Assembly (NCBI GenBank): GCA_025449975.1
Contig: JANWIG010000063.1
Coordinates: 1-38,500, forward strand
Length of the DNA: 38,500 nucleotides
Source of the DNA: Thermoactinomycetaceae bacterium
Lineage (GTDB): Bacteria > Bacillota > Bacilli > Thermoactinomycetales > Thermoactinomycetaceae
Direction: 5' to 3'
Below the pieces are notes generated by a model. The model was not told the DNA's origin and did no database searches. It saw only the letters and a list, made by a program, of their open reading frames with translations. Below are positions 9,205-17,674 of the stretch, piece after piece; position 1 is the first letter of the stretch, and each line of letters starts with the position of its first letter. The translations under genes and the position numbers were made by a program.

Positions 9205-9243
9205 CCTTTAACCTCCAGTATGTTCAAGAATCCTCGCAATAGA

Positions 9244-9272
9244 ATTATATTTCAGCAACTAACTAATATCAA
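9244..9272 (-). promoter_or_regulatory. Sigma-A type promoter of the ATP-grasp gene
   Basis: Minus-strand TTGATA (9267-9272), exactly 17 bases, then TATAAT (9244-9249). It lies 40 bases from the ATG at 9204, so the gene is independently transcribed. Confidence 0.75.
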
Positions 9273-9338
9273 CATTTAACAAATTATTTTTTTAATAGAA
9301 ATAAATTATTTTTTGCTTCTTTCCTGACTGATTCCCAT

Positions 9339-9363
9339 AAAAAAACACCCCAAAATGGGGCTT
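9339..9363 (-). terminator. Terminator of the beta-helix/AAA gene
   Basis: On the minus strand CCCC-ATTTT-GGGG followed by TG and seven T, about 20 bases after the stop at 9383. Confidence 0.75.
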
Positions 9364-9382
9364 CAAAAATGGAACCTTTCTC

Positions 9383-11743
9383 TTAATTGTTTTTTGAATC
9401 ATGGGAAGAGGAGATGCGTTTGATCTTCTGACGCCACTCTTTGTTCCCAAATGAACTCGGTGGCTCTTCCCCTTTCCACGCAAGATCCTCCGGCATGATG
9501 GTCATTAAAGCTTCTTTACTCCGCTCCTGTTTTGGCAGTTGAACACAGCGTTGACTTTGCACCATTTGTACAATTTGGAAATATTCTATTACTTTTTGTC
9601 GATTGCTTTTCTCTTCTTTTTTGCTCCAGATCCGATGCATTTCTCGTAATAAAACGGACATACATGTATCATCGATAATGTAACCTTCCTCTTTGGCAAG
9701 CTGGAAAAAGATCGACATCATATCTTCGGGCGAATAATCTTCAAAAATATACTCATGTTCGAAATGTCCTTTTAACAAGGGGATCTGCTCGATTCCTTCC
9801 TTCAACTCTTTTTCTGGACCTGCAAGAATAATGGCTGTGGGTGCCACATCCTCTTTAAAAATAAGCTCCAGATACGGCAATAACGTAAGAGCCAATAGTT
9901 CTCCTGGAAACAAATGAATGCTATCGATAAATAGTAAGCCGCCAATCGCTTTTTCTAATCGTTCTTTTAGTAGCTGTTCACTCATAAATGGATCTAGACT
10001 AGCAAATTCATGATGGGATATTTTGACTAGGTTGTCCGATTCAATCACTCCGATTTCTTTCAACATCTGCCCATAATACTTTGCCATCTCTTCTTTTCCT
10101 GTCTCCGGCGGACCTAAGAAGAGACCATGAATTTTTGTCTCATCCATCAACTTAACGCCCAACCGTTTTCGATCTTCAAGATAATCGAGATAATGAAGCA
10201 CATCGCGCATTTTTGCCTTTACTTTCCACTGTCCAACAAGTTGTTCAACTTGTTCGAAGATCTGATTCACTTTCGGATTGGAAATCAATAGCCCATCACT
10301 ATAGGCTGTATCTTTAATCACATATTGTCCTCTATCCTTATTCATCTCTTTACACAAAAAGATTTCAGGATTGGATTCATTAATTTCCCATACTTCATCT
10401 TGTTCGATCTCCCAAAAGACACAACGTTCAAACTTTCCTCGTCCATGCTCCATCACCTGTACACCTTGAAAACAATCATAAATCTGGCAATTGATTAACG
10501 AAGGATTGGCCGCTTTTGAAACATGGACCGCAGCAGCATTCTTAAATTTGGACAGTTGGCAATCCTGAACCATCCCACTGGAGCGTTGTGAATAGAACAA
10601 ACCATGTGTATTTCCTTGCGAGATTTTGCAATTTAGAACATCTAGCTCTGCTCCATTCATCGCGGCGATTGGATAGGAAGTAAAACTATATAACTCGCAA
10701 TCCCTGACGACTCCTTTTCCATCCGATGTGGAAACAATTCCTTCTACGTTCCCATCATGAATGGTGCTTCGTAGAATCGAGGGATGAGCTTCTTCAAAAA
10801 TTCGAATAGCGGGTCGAAAAATAAAACCATACAACTGGCATTTATCGATAAAACCACTTCCACCTTTTTCAAAGATGATTCCCCCGCCTTTGCAGTTATG
10901 GATCGATGTTTTATAAAATAAAGGCGCTGATTTACCCGTCACCCGAATAGCGGGTGCATCTTTTTCAAAGCTAAAAATCGAACAATCCTCAAACTTCCCG
11001 TTTCCATCACGAATGATGATCCCACAATGTTTTCCATCATGAATTTTACAACGATAAAAGCTGGCGCTCGATTCCCACAGATAAATCGCTGCCTCATGAT
11101 CAAAGCCATAAATATCACAATCTTCAAACTTCCCATTTGCATCTTTCTGTACAAAAATCCCGCAACTTTCCGTATGATTCCCAATTATTGTACACTTTTT
11201 AAAGTTGGGTTTCCCTTCGAGAATGTGAATGATCGGACTGCCTTTTGCATACGACAAAAAGCGACAGCGCTCAAAGACGACATTTCCCTTTCCTTTATTA
11301 ATCACAGCAGAATTTTTACGACTAATCAATTCGCAATGCCGGATAATCGGTTCCGCCGTATCTCCATCAATGGTGACTCCCGGACCTCTTCCTGATAAGA
11401 CAGAACAAGAATCCATGAGAAGTGTTCCATTCTCGATGTAAACGGTATCCATCCCACGATCGAATCCAAATTCTTTCGGCTGTTTTAAAGTCACATTGCG
11501 AATCACGGCATAACCTTTTTTCATCGTAACCGAACTGCTTTTTACACCTTGAATAATAATGTTTTCCCGGTTTCCTACTCCTACCAGTTCAATATATTTA
11601 TCAATCACGATGTCTTCCTTATACACACCTGGATCTATTTCAATCACACTACCGATGGGAGCTTCATCAATAGCCTGCTGAATACTGCTATTTCGAGAAA
11701 ACAATTTTTTAGAAACGCGAAAAGCTGTTTTATCGCTACTCAA
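9383..11743 (-). CDS. Right-handed beta-helix repeat protein fused to a degenerate CbbX/SpoVK-type AAA+ domain
   Basis: A 786-residue protein without signal peptide or membrane segment, so probably cytosolic. Residues 16-85 form the N-terminal cap typical of pectate-lyase-like folds (IQQAIDEAPIGSVIEIDPGVY). Residues 95-465 are a beta-helix of about 16 rungs of 22-25 residues, alternating DC-I-Y-GF and RCKIHDG-type turns. Residues 495-740 resemble the AAA+ module of CbbX/SpoVK/EccA proteins, but key residues are altered. The Walker A reads GPPETGKEE (544-552, no Ser/Thr after K550). The Walker B reads LLFIDS (603-608, Ser replacing Glu). The NPGLRSRF arginine-finger segment is replaced by IPLLKGHFEH. 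ATPase activity is therefore unlikely; a scaffold or recognition role is inferred. The start is a TTG at 11743 with AGGGTG seven bases upstream; the nearby ATG is out of frame. Function unknown. Confidence 0.8.
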   Translation of the reverse strand: MSSDKTAFRVSKKLFSRNSSIQQAIDEAPIGSVIEIDPGVYKEDIVIDKYIELVGVGNRENIIIQGVKSSSVTMKKGYAVIRNVTLKQPKEFGFDRGMDTVYIENGTLLMDSCSVLSGRGPGVTIDGDTAEPIIRHCELISRKNSAVINKGKGNVVFERCRFLSYAKGSPIIHILEGKPNFKKCTIIGNHTESCGIFVQKDANGKFEDCDIYGFDHEAAIYLWESSASFYRCKIHDGKHCGIIIRDGNGKFEDCSIFSFEKDAPAIRVTGKSAPLFYKTSIHNCKGGGIIFEKGGSGFIDKCQLYGFIFRPAIRIFEEAHPSILRSTIHDGNVEGIVSTSDGKGVVRDCELYSFTSYPIAAMNGAELDVLNCKISQGNTHGLFYSQRSSGMVQDCQLSKFKNAAAVHVSKAANPSLINCQIYDCFQGVQVMEHGRGKFERCVFWEIEQDEVWEINESNPEIFLCKEMNKDRGQYVIKDTAYSDGLLISNPKVNQIFEQVEQLVGQWKVKAKMRDVLHYLDYLEDRKRLGVKLMDETKIHGLFLGPPETGKEEMAKYYGQMLKEIGVIESDNLVKISHHEFASLDPFMSEQLLKERLEKAIGGLLFIDSIHLFPGELLALTLLPYLELIFKEDVAPTAIILAGPEKELKEGIEQIPLLKGHFEHEYIFEDYSPEDMMSIFFQLAKEEGYIIDDTCMSVLLREMHRIWSKKEEKSNRQKVIEYFQIVQMVQSQRCVQLPKQERSKEALMTIMPEDLAWKGEEPPSSFGNKEWRQKIKRISSSHDSKNN

Positions 11744-11946
11744 TTTTCATCACCCTACAGTTTGCTCTTCTCCTCTGAATAAAATCTATAACGAGTTTTG
11801 GAGCTCCAGATCTGATTCTAATATATTATATAACACAGTTTACAATGTTGTTTGATCAAGAAAAACTAAGTCATGTAAACCATTGTATTTTAGAATCGTC
11901 CTCGAAAACAAACAGGATGATGACATTTTTCTGGATATTTCTAAAC

Positions 11947-11972
11947 AAAAAAAATCCGGTAGTGATCTACCG
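11947..11972 (-). terminator. Terminator of the 45-residue CxxC gene
   Basis: Minus-strand CGGTAG-ATCA-CTACCG perfect hairpin (11957-11972), then GA and eight T (11947-11954), 17 bases after the stop of the small gene. Confidence 0.85.
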
Positions 11973-11989
11973 AACTTTCCCTACTATAC

Positions 11990-12127
11990 TTACCGATATT
12001 GATAGCTATTACAAATGCTTTCTCTAATCCAATCTTTATTTTCTTCATATAAAACTGTTTCACGTTTTTTCATTTCAGATCCACAATATTCGCAACGTTC
12101 ACGCTTTAATTCTTTTGATTTTTCCAT
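11990..12127 (-). CDS. 45-residue CxxC microprotein, unknown function
   Basis: Small reading frame of 45 residues that starts MEKSKELKRERCEYCGSEMK, continues with a charged middle and ends ICNSYQYR. It has one CxxC pair (C12, C15) and a lone C39, a pattern suited to zinc binding with one further ligand or to dimerisation. It is rich in Lys, Arg and Glu with no membrane segment. Support for a real gene is strong: AGAGG lies six bases before the ATG, a sigma-A promoter (TTGCAA, 17 bases, TAGAAT) lies about 80 bases upstream, and a perfect terminator follows. It lies between the beta-helix gene and apt, all in the same direction but each with its own terminator. I do not recognise the family. 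Confidence 0.72.
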   Translation of the reverse strand: MEKSKELKRERCEYCGSEMKKRETVLYEENKDWIRESICNSYQYR

Positions 12128-12209
12128 TTTAGTCCTCTCCCTTTGAATTCCTTTTTTGTTGATTTTTGCTTTGCTTAAGCAGAATTACCTGTCGTTTCAT
12201 CTTGGTTTT

Positions 12210-12238
12210 ATTCTAATACAACACCGCCTGTTTTGCAA
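12210..12238 (-). promoter_or_regulatory. Sigma-A type promoter of the CxxC microprotein gene
   Basis: Minus-strand TTGCAA (12233-12238), 17-base spacer, TAGAAT (12210-12215). It lies downstream of the apt terminator and reads toward the small gene. Confidence 0.65.
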
Positions 12239-12299
12239 CTGTTATAATACAATTTATCCAAAAAAAATTATCGACCCTATTATCTGTTTTCCTCTGGAT

Positions 12300-12333
12300 G
12301 AAAAATGGCGATGGATTTTTAGATTCCATCGCC
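12300..12333 (-). terminator. Terminator of recJ-apt
   Basis: Minus-strand GGCGATGGA (12333-12325), nine-base loop, TCCATCGCC (12315-12307), then ATTTTTC. It begins 15 bases after the apt stop. Confidence 0.85.
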
Positions 12334-12348
12334 AACGATTTCCTTCCC

Positions 12349-12864
12349 CTATTCATATTTTACTAATGAGATCACTTCCAGATCCTTTAACTGTTCCCTA
12401 CCTTGCAAATATGCTAATTCAATCAAAAAGGCAGCAGCCACCACTTCTCCTTGCAGCTTTTCGACGAGTCTCTTGGTTGCGGCAACCGTTCCCCCTGTCG
12501 CTAATAGATCATCGGCAATCAATATCTTCTGACCTGGTTTGATCGCATCTTGATGAATGCTCAAGGTATCCTTGCCATATTCCAATCCATATGTTTCTTC
12601 GATGGTCTCACCAGGTAGTTTGCCTTTTTTACGAACAGGGATAAAACCGATCCCCATTTCATAAGCGAGCGGAGCCCCAACCACAAAGCCCCGTGCCTCA
12701 GGACCGACAATCAGATCAATCTCTTTTTCTTTTAACTGTTCTAGTAACTGTTTGATCGCTGCTTTATACACTTCTCCGTTTTGGAGCAAAGTCGTAATAT
12801 CTTTAAAGCGAATGCCTGGTTGTGGAAAATCATGAATAACCCTGATGTGTTTTTTGAAATCCAT
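12349..12864 (-). CDS. apt: Adenine phosphoribosyltransferase
   Basis: Purine salvage enzyme converting adenine and PRPP to AMP in the cytosol. Conserved features are [15 protein letters not shown] near the N-terminus, [16 protein letters not shown] in the middle, and the PRPP-binding loop [17 protein letters not shown] at about 118-134. The length of 171 residues from the ATG at 12864 equals the family norm. That start has GGAGG eight bases upstream, while the in-frame ATG at 12879 has no convincing ribosome binding site. The gene overlaps the 3' end of recJ by 35 bases and is probably translationally coupled. In B. subtilis relA follows apt; here a terminator follows instead. Confidence 0.96.
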   Translation of the reverse strand: MDFKKHIRVIHDFPQPGIRFKDITTLLQNGEVYKAAIKQLLEQLKEKEIDLIVGPEARGFVVGAPLAYEMGIGFIPVRKKGKLPGETIEETYGLEYGKDTLSIHQDAIKPGQKILIADDLLATGGTVAATKRLVEKLQGEVVAAAFLIELAYLQGREQLKDLEVISLVKYE

Positions 12865-15208
12865 CTTCTGTTCCTCCATTTTGCCAGTTGACTTGAATCA
12901 AAGCAAACAGATGATCACATAGTTCACGATATGAGGAATAAATCAGCTTTTGAAAAACCTCTTCTTTGGCCAACTGTTGTTGATACAGCCGTGATTGATG
13001 AAGAGGGCGTTTCACTGGACTCTTATTTAAAATAATATTTCCTCTCTGTTTCCTTATAAAATCCAGCTCTTCAAACACTGAAATCATAAAAGAAACCGTT
13101 CGTTTTGACAATCCCAATTTTTCACTTAAGATCGGTAAATGTTTTGCAAGATGAATCGCAGAGCTTCTTAAAAGCAGTTGATACAATCGTTTAAAATCAT
13201 CTCGTTGAGGGATTTTCACTAAAAGATCCTCAAAATCAGTATCACCATATAGAAAATAAAGTCTCTCGATTCTCTTCGTTTGTTCTAAAACTTGGCGTAA
13301 CATCTCCATTGAATAAGGAGGATCGACAAAAGCAAGATAGCGTACTTCCTTAAGTAAGCTTGTCCAATGAGGCGTACCCACTTCCGACCAAAGCAACGTA
13401 TTTAGCCCAGCGAAAGAACCGGTTCGTTGATGGCAAAAAAATAAGCAAGGGGTATCTTTTAGTTTTTCAATCTGATTCCATTTTTCTCGGTTGCTGCGCC
13501 AATCAAAAATTTGAATATGTGGGATCGCTAAGTCACGTAAAATAATTTGTGGAGAGCGCCTTCCATTCCATTCATTGATTTGTAGCTGACCCAAAATATT
13601 TACACGTGCTCGTTCTGTAATCTCTTCGGCTAACTCTGCTTGTCGAAACGCCACCGCGTCGATTGAATGATCGTCACCCGTCAACTGCAAACGCAAATGA
13701 TTGCGATCGACTCCCATCCGCTTCATCTGAGCGATGCGCGTATCTCGAATCACAAAATGAGGAGTAGGGTTTCCTATGCCATACGGCTCTAAGACCTTTA
13801 GCTTTTCAATGAATTGAACGTTAATCTCACTGATCTTTAGCTCCCCATCCACCTTCGTTAGCGGTATATAATCTTCTTCGGTCAGCCATTCTTGAGCCAG
13901 TGATGCAATTTTTTGATGGAAAAGGCTAATTTTCTCCGGAGAGATCGACATTCCCGCAGCCATCGAATGCCCACCGTATTTTAAGAGCATCTCTTCACAA
14001 GCCGTTAACGCTTGATGCAAATGAAAACCTTCGATACTCCGTGCTGAGCCGGTGGCCATTTGCGTATCTGGATCAATCCCAAAGACAATCACAGGGCGAT
14101 AAAACTTTTCGACCAATCGCGAGGCGACAATGCCAATGACACCACTGTTCCATCCGTGTCCCGCTACGACAATCACATGCTGATGTTTTTCTGGATCCGC
14201 TTCTACCTGCTCTAGAGCAAATTGCGTAATTCTCTCAACCAATTGCTGTCTTTCTCTATTCATCTGGTCGAGCTGGACCGCCAAGCTTTTAGCCTGAGCA
14301 AATTCATCCGTCAACAAAAGTTCCACCGCCGCCTTAGCAGAAGCGAGACGACCACTGGCATTCACACGTGGACCCAGTGAAAAACCAACATGTCCGGCGG
14401 AAACATCTCCGTCGATTCCCGATACCTCTAATAAAGCTTGCAGTCCGATATTTTTTCGCTCATTTAAACGTTTTAGTCCAAAGCTAGCGATTACTCGATT
14501 TTCATCAACGAGCGGAACCAAATCAGCAATGGTTCCCAATGCTACCAAATCAAGCCATTCTTCTGGAATTCTCCCTAATAATGCCGTAGCCAGTTTAAAA
14601 GCAATTCCTACCCCTGCGAGCATCTTAAATGGATAAGGACAATTGGGCTTTTTGGGGTTTATCACTGCCAGTGCTTGGGGGATTTCCTCTGGTGGTTCAT
14701 GATGGTCGGTAATAATGATCTCCAAGCCCAATTGATTCGCAAACTTCACTTCCTCCACGGCACTAATCCCAGTATCGACGGTAATGATCAGCTGAACTCC
14801 CTGCTTAGCTGCGGATTGAAGAGCTTCTTTGTTTAATCCATATCCTTCCCGAAACCGATTAGGAATGTAGTAATCCACATTTGCCTCATACGAACGGAAT
14901 AATTTCATCAGCAAACTAGTACTGCTCACACCATCGGCATCATAGTCTCCATAAATTAATATTTTTTCTTTCTTCTCGATCGCTTGCCGGATTCGTTTCA
15001 CAGCGGTCGCCATTCCATCCAATAAAAAGGGATCATATAATTGCGTAAGTGAAGGGGATAAAAAACGTTTTACTTCTTCTTGTTCCGCTAGTCCACGTTG
15101 CACGACCAAGCGCGCAATAATTGGATGCAAATCCAGCTCAGCAACAAGACGTTCTATCTGATCCTGATCAATCTGCTCCTGTTGCCAGCGTGTTTTTGAA
15201 CGCAACAT
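12830..15208 (-). CDS. recJ: Single-stranded-DNA-specific exonuclease RecJ
   Basis: 5'-3' single-strand DNA exonuclease used in recombinational and mismatch repair. About 792 residues from the ATG at 15208. The DHH domain contains [25 protein letters not shown] and [10 protein letters not shown]. The DHHA1 domain contains [16 protein letters not shown] and [12 protein letters not shown], followed by an OB-fold and a C-terminal extension of about 200 residues as in other Firmicute RecJ proteins. A GTG 12 bases further upstream (15220) is an alternative start. The ATG matches the usual MLRSKTRW-type N-terminus and has GGGGTG nine bases upstream. It follows secF with a terminator in between and overlaps apt. 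Confidence 0.95.
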   Translation of the reverse strand: MLRSKTRWQQEQIDQDQIERLVAELDLHPIIARLVVQRGLAEQEEVKRFLSPSLTQLYDPFLLDGMATAVKRIRQAIEKKEKILIYGDYDADGVSSTSLLMKLFRSYEANVDYYIPNRFREGYGLNKEALQSAAKQGVQLIITVDTGISAVEEVKFANQLGLEIIITDHHEPPEEIPQALAVINPKKPNCPYPFKMLAGVGIAFKLATALLGRIPEEWLDLVALGTIADLVPLVDENRVIASFGLKRLNERKNIGLQALLEVSGIDGDVSAGHVGFSLGPRVNASGRLASAKAAVELLLTDEFAQAKSLAVQLDQMNRERQQLVERITQFALEQVEADPEKHQHVIVVAGHGWNSGVIGIVASRLVEKFYRPVIVFGIDPDTQMATGSARSIEGFHLHQALTACEEMLLKYGGHSMAAGMSISPEKISLFHQKIASLAQEWLTEEDYIPLTKVDGELKISEINVQFIEKLKVLEPYGIGNPTPHFVIRDTRIAQMKRMGVDRNHLRLQLTGDDHSIDAVAFRQAELAEEITERARVNILGQLQINEWNGRRSPQIILRDLAIPHIQIFDWRSNREKWNQIEKLKDTPCLFFCHQRTGSFAGLNTLLWSEVGTPHWTSLLKEVRYLAFVDPPYSMEMLRQVLEQTKRIERLYFLYGDTDFEDLLVKIPQRDDFKRLYQLLLRSSAIHLAKHLPILSEKLGLSKRTVSFMISVFEELDFIRKQRGNIILNKSPVKRPLHQSRLYQQQLAKEEVFQKLIYSSYRELCDHLFALIQVNWQNGGTEDGFQKTHQGYS

Positions 15209-15242
15209 GTTGCCATTCACCCCATTCTTCCCTTATACCCGT

Positions 15243-15277
15243 AAAAAAGAGCTGTATGTTCCCACAGTCATACAGCT
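15243..15277 (-). terminator. Terminator between secF and recJ
   Basis: Perfect nine-base stem AGCTGTATG (15250-15258) and CATACAGCT (15269-15277). On the minus strand it is followed by CTTTTTT. It separates secD-secF from recJ, so recJ-apt must rely on readthrough or on a promoter inside this short gap. Confidence 0.8.
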
Positions 15278-15291
15278 TTTGATATTTCAAT

Positions 15292-16212
15292 CTATTCTGC
15301 TACAACCGGCTCTCTGGAACGATCTTCTTTTTCTTTCTGCATCGCCTTCCACTTAAAACCGATCCAGATCTGACTAGCTAAGAAAATAGAGGAATAGGCT
15401 CCAAAGATCAAACCAAAGAAAAGTGCTAATGAAAAGTTGCGAATGCTTTCTCCACCTAGAAACATCAAGGCCACCGCACCAAATAACACCGTTAAAACCG
15501 TATTAATCGATCGTACCAATGTCTGGGAAATACTCGCATTGACCAATTGCACCAGCTCATCCCACGTTTTAGGTTGGCTTCGATCCATATTTTCACGAAT
15601 CCGATCGAAGATCACAATCGTATCATTGATGGAATACCCGACAATGGTAAGAATGGCTGCGACAAAAGTCAAATCCACTTCCAACTGCAAAACCGAAAAC
15701 AAACCGACTGTCAGAAAGGCATCGTGTGCCAAAGTTAAAATGGCGGCAATCGCAAACCGATATTCAAAACGGAAAGCGATATAAATGACGATCCCGACAG
15801 AGGCAATCAGTAGGGCATAAAAAGCATTTTTCGCGATCTCTTTCCCCACAATGGGATCAACCGTTTGTTCTTGGACAGTGGGCTTGTTCTGAAACATTTC
15901 GGTCAGCTTTTGGCTGATTTGATCTACTTCTTTTTTCTCAATCTTTCGATCCAAGCGAAAGATCACAATATTGTTCTGGTCTCCTCCAAGCCGAACATTG
16001 GGTTGCTCATATCCGAGATCTTTCAAAGCATCCCGCGCTTTTTCCAAATCCACTTGTTTTGTAAACTGCAAATCAAGTCTTGTTCCACTGACGAAGTCAA
16101 TCCCTAAATTTAAACCTTGGATGACCAGTGAGCCAATCGCTATAAGAATCAGGATCCCTGATATCAAAAAATAGATTTTCCGTTTTTTGACAAAATCAAA
16201 TTTATAAGTCAC
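15292..16212 (-). CDS. secF: Protein translocase subunit SecF
   Basis: Membrane partner of SecD that uses the proton motive force to help late steps of Sec-dependent export. RND-type subunit with an N-terminal membrane helix (LISGILILIAIGSLVIQ), the extracytoplasmic GIDFVSGTRLDLQF motif, and five further helices including IVGYSINDTIVIFDRIREN. Start choice is uncertain: AGAGG is nine bases from the GTG at 16212 (306 residues, chosen here) but touches the ATG at 16221, while the TTG at 16236 has no ribosome binding site. Every choice overlaps or nearly overlaps the secD stop, implying translational coupling. Separate secD and secF genes contrast with the fused SecDF of B. subtilis. Confidence 0.93.
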   Translation of the reverse strand: MTYKFDFVKKRKIYFLISGILILIAIGSLVIQGLNLGIDFVSGTRLDLQFTKQVDLEKARDALKDLGYEQPNVRLGGDQNNIVIFRLDRKIEKKEVDQISQKLTEMFQNKPTVQEQTVDPIVGKEIAKNAFYALLIASVGIVIYIAFRFEYRFAIAAILTLAHDAFLTVGLFSVLQLEVDLTFVAAILTIVGYSINDTIVIFDRIRENMDRSQPKTWDELVQLVNASISQTLVRSINTVLTVLFGAVALMFLGGESIRNFSLALFFGLIFGAYSSIFLASQIWIGFKWKAMQKEKEDRSREPVVAE

Positions 16213-17434
16213 TGATCTCATCCTCTCTAACACCAAACCAAGCAGGGTGTTTCACCATGTTGGAATGAACCAACAGATTGATTAATAAACGGGATAGACC
16301 GACTGCAGTTAAGAAACTGACAGAAATTCCAGCAATCAGTGAAACAGAAAAACCTTTTACTCCCGCTGTTCCAAAAATAAACAACACAACTGCCGCGATG
16401 ATGGTGGTAATGTTGGCATCAAAAATAGTGAGAAAAGAACGCTTGGAACCGGCGCGAACAGCCCCTTTCACACTTCGACCCACGCGAATCTCCTCTTTAA
16501 TTCGCTCACTTGTAATAATATTCGCATCGACCGCCATCCCCACTCCCAGAATAAAGGCGGCAACCCCTGGAAGGGTTAAAGTCATTTCCAAGACATAAAA
16601 GACGACTAGTACAAGGTAAGAATAGGCAATCAAGGTGATCACTGCGATCACGCCAGGGAGACGATATTTTCCGATGACAAAGATAAAAATGGCGAGAATA
16701 GCGTAAATACCCGCTTCAATGCTCCGCTCCAACGATTCTTTTCCCAAACTGGCATCGACAGCATAACTCTGCTTTTCAACCAATTTGATAGGAACGGCTC
16801 CTGCATTGAGCAAATCGACCAATTCCTGTGCTTCTTCCACTGTCTCCTGCCCAGTAATTTGCGCTGATCCTCCCGCAATCGCCTCTTGAACAATCGGCGC
16901 ACTTAGCAGCTGATCATCGAGGTAGATCGGAATTGGATTTCCGATATATTTCCTCGTGATCTCCTCAAACTTTTTCGCCTCTTTTAATTGAATCGTAACC
17001 ACTGGTTGATTCGCCTGGTTGTAATCCAGCTTGGCTCCGCCAGGTTTTAGATCCTTTCCACTTAATAAAACAGTCTCTCCGGTTGGATCACGGAAGGTGA
17101 GCTCTGCTTGTTTCCCAAGAAGTTCCCGCGCTTTTTTTTGATCCTTTACTCCTGCTAACTGCACACGGATGCGATTATTTCCTTCGATGCTAATATCCGG
17201 TTCTGTGACTCCCAACACATCAATCCGTTTTCGGATCGCTTGCTGGGCATCATAAAGGGAAGATTGCGTCACCTTTTGTCCAGGTGCCGCTTCGTAAAGG
17301 ACTTCAAATCCTCCTTGCAGATCCAATCCCAATGTGATGCCATTGACAACGGGCATCGCCGTCGTTACGACTGTTGTCAAAATTCCTATTACCAAAATAA
17401 TAAATAGTACTAGCTTTGACTTACGAGCTTTCAT
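16202..17434 (-). CDS. secD: Protein translocase subunit SecD
   Basis: Large RND-like subunit of SecDF, about 410 residues, with an N-terminal membrane helix, the LGLDLQGGFEVLYE motif, a periplasmic-type P1 domain (TEPDISIEGNNRIRVQLAGV), and the C-terminal six-helix bundle containing GVGMAVDANIITSERIKEE. The start needs comment. An in-frame TTG at 17461 gives 419 residues, but the strong AGGAGG at 17485-17490 is 23 bases away. A hairpin (17442-17480) lies between it and the ATG at 17434 and, when folded, would bring AGGAGG close to that ATG. I therefore favour MKARKSKL as the N-terminus. A near-consensus promoter lies upstream. Confidence 0.92.
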   Translation of the reverse strand: MKARKSKLVLFIILVIGILTTVVTTAMPVVNGITLGLDLQGGFEVLYEAAPGQKVTQSSLYDAQQAIRKRIDVLGVTEPDISIEGNNRIRVQLAGVKDQKKARELLGKQAELTFRDPTGETVLLSGKDLKPGGAKLDYNQANQPVVTIQLKEAKKFEEITRKYIGNPIPIYLDDQLLSAPIVQEAIAGGSAQITGQETVEEAQELVDLLNAGAVPIKLVEKQSYAVDASLGKESLERSIEAGIYAILAIFIFVIGKYRLPGVIAVITLIAYSYLVLVVFYVLEMTLTLPGVAAFILGVGMAVDANIITSERIKEEIRVGRSVKGAVRAGSKRSFLTIFDANITTIIAAVVLFIFGTAGVKGFSVSLIAGISVSFLTAVGLSRLLINLLVHSNMVKHPAWFGVREDEISDL

Positions 17435-17441
17435 CCCAGTT

Positions 17442-17490
17442 AGCGCTAGAGCAAATCGCAATCGCTCTTTTTAAAGCGCTCTCCCCTCCT
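17442..17490 (-). promoter_or_regulatory. Structured translation-initiation region of secD
   Basis: Minus strand: AGGAGG (17490-17485), then a nested hairpin made of AGCGCT (17480-17475), a TTAAAA bulge, AGAGC (17468-17464), an 11-base loop holding the TTG codon, GCTCT (17452-17448) and AGCGCT (17447-17442). Seven bases further is ATG 17434. Folding would place about 11 unpaired bases between the AGGAGG core and the ATG. Confidence 0.45.
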
Positions 17491-17579
17491 TTTATGGCCC
17501 GCATTTCTTCATCCACACTCTTTCTATTCTTGCTCTATTTGCTCGATCATTTGGTTGTTCATTTAAGACAACAAAATTA

Positions 17580-17608
17580 ATTATCCCAGCTTCAAAAGTT
17601 TGTGTCAA
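17580..17608 (-). promoter_or_regulatory. Sigma-A type promoter of secD-secF
   Basis: Minus-strand TTGACA (17603-17608), exactly 17 bases, GATAAT (17580-17585), downstream of the comN terminator. One of the best promoter matches in the window. The leader to secD is about 140 bases. Confidence 0.75.
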
Positions 17609-17629
17609 TTTACCGCTATCGAATGATAC

Positions 17630-17661
17630 AAAAAAGCCATCAGTCAAACCAACCTGATGGC
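17630..17661 (-). terminator. Terminator of comN
   Basis: Minus-strand GCCATCAG (17661-17654), ten-base loop, CTGATGGC (17643-17636), then six T (17635-17630), just after the comN stop at 17675. Confidence 0.85.
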
Positions 17662-17674
17662 CCTGCCCTGAGCT

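Noticed and set aside
11027-11441. Overlapping + strand frames of 122 and 70 residues opposite the beta-helix gene
   Set aside because: Antisense shadows of a repetitive coding region, without ribosome binding sites or recognisable domains.
9383-11743. Secreted pectate lyase or polysaccharide-degrading enzyme
   Set aside because: No signal peptide, no catalytic pectate lyase motif, and a C-terminal AAA+-like domain point to a cytosolic non-enzymatic helix.
16278-16598. 106-residue + strand frame opposite secD
   Set aside because: Shadow of the secD coding sequence; low-complexity composition and no initiation signal.
17442-17540. Short upstream frames in the secD leader (12 and 27 codons) as a regulatory leader peptide
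   Set aside because: Neither has a convincing ribosome binding site or arrest-like sequence; the hairpin explanation is better supported.
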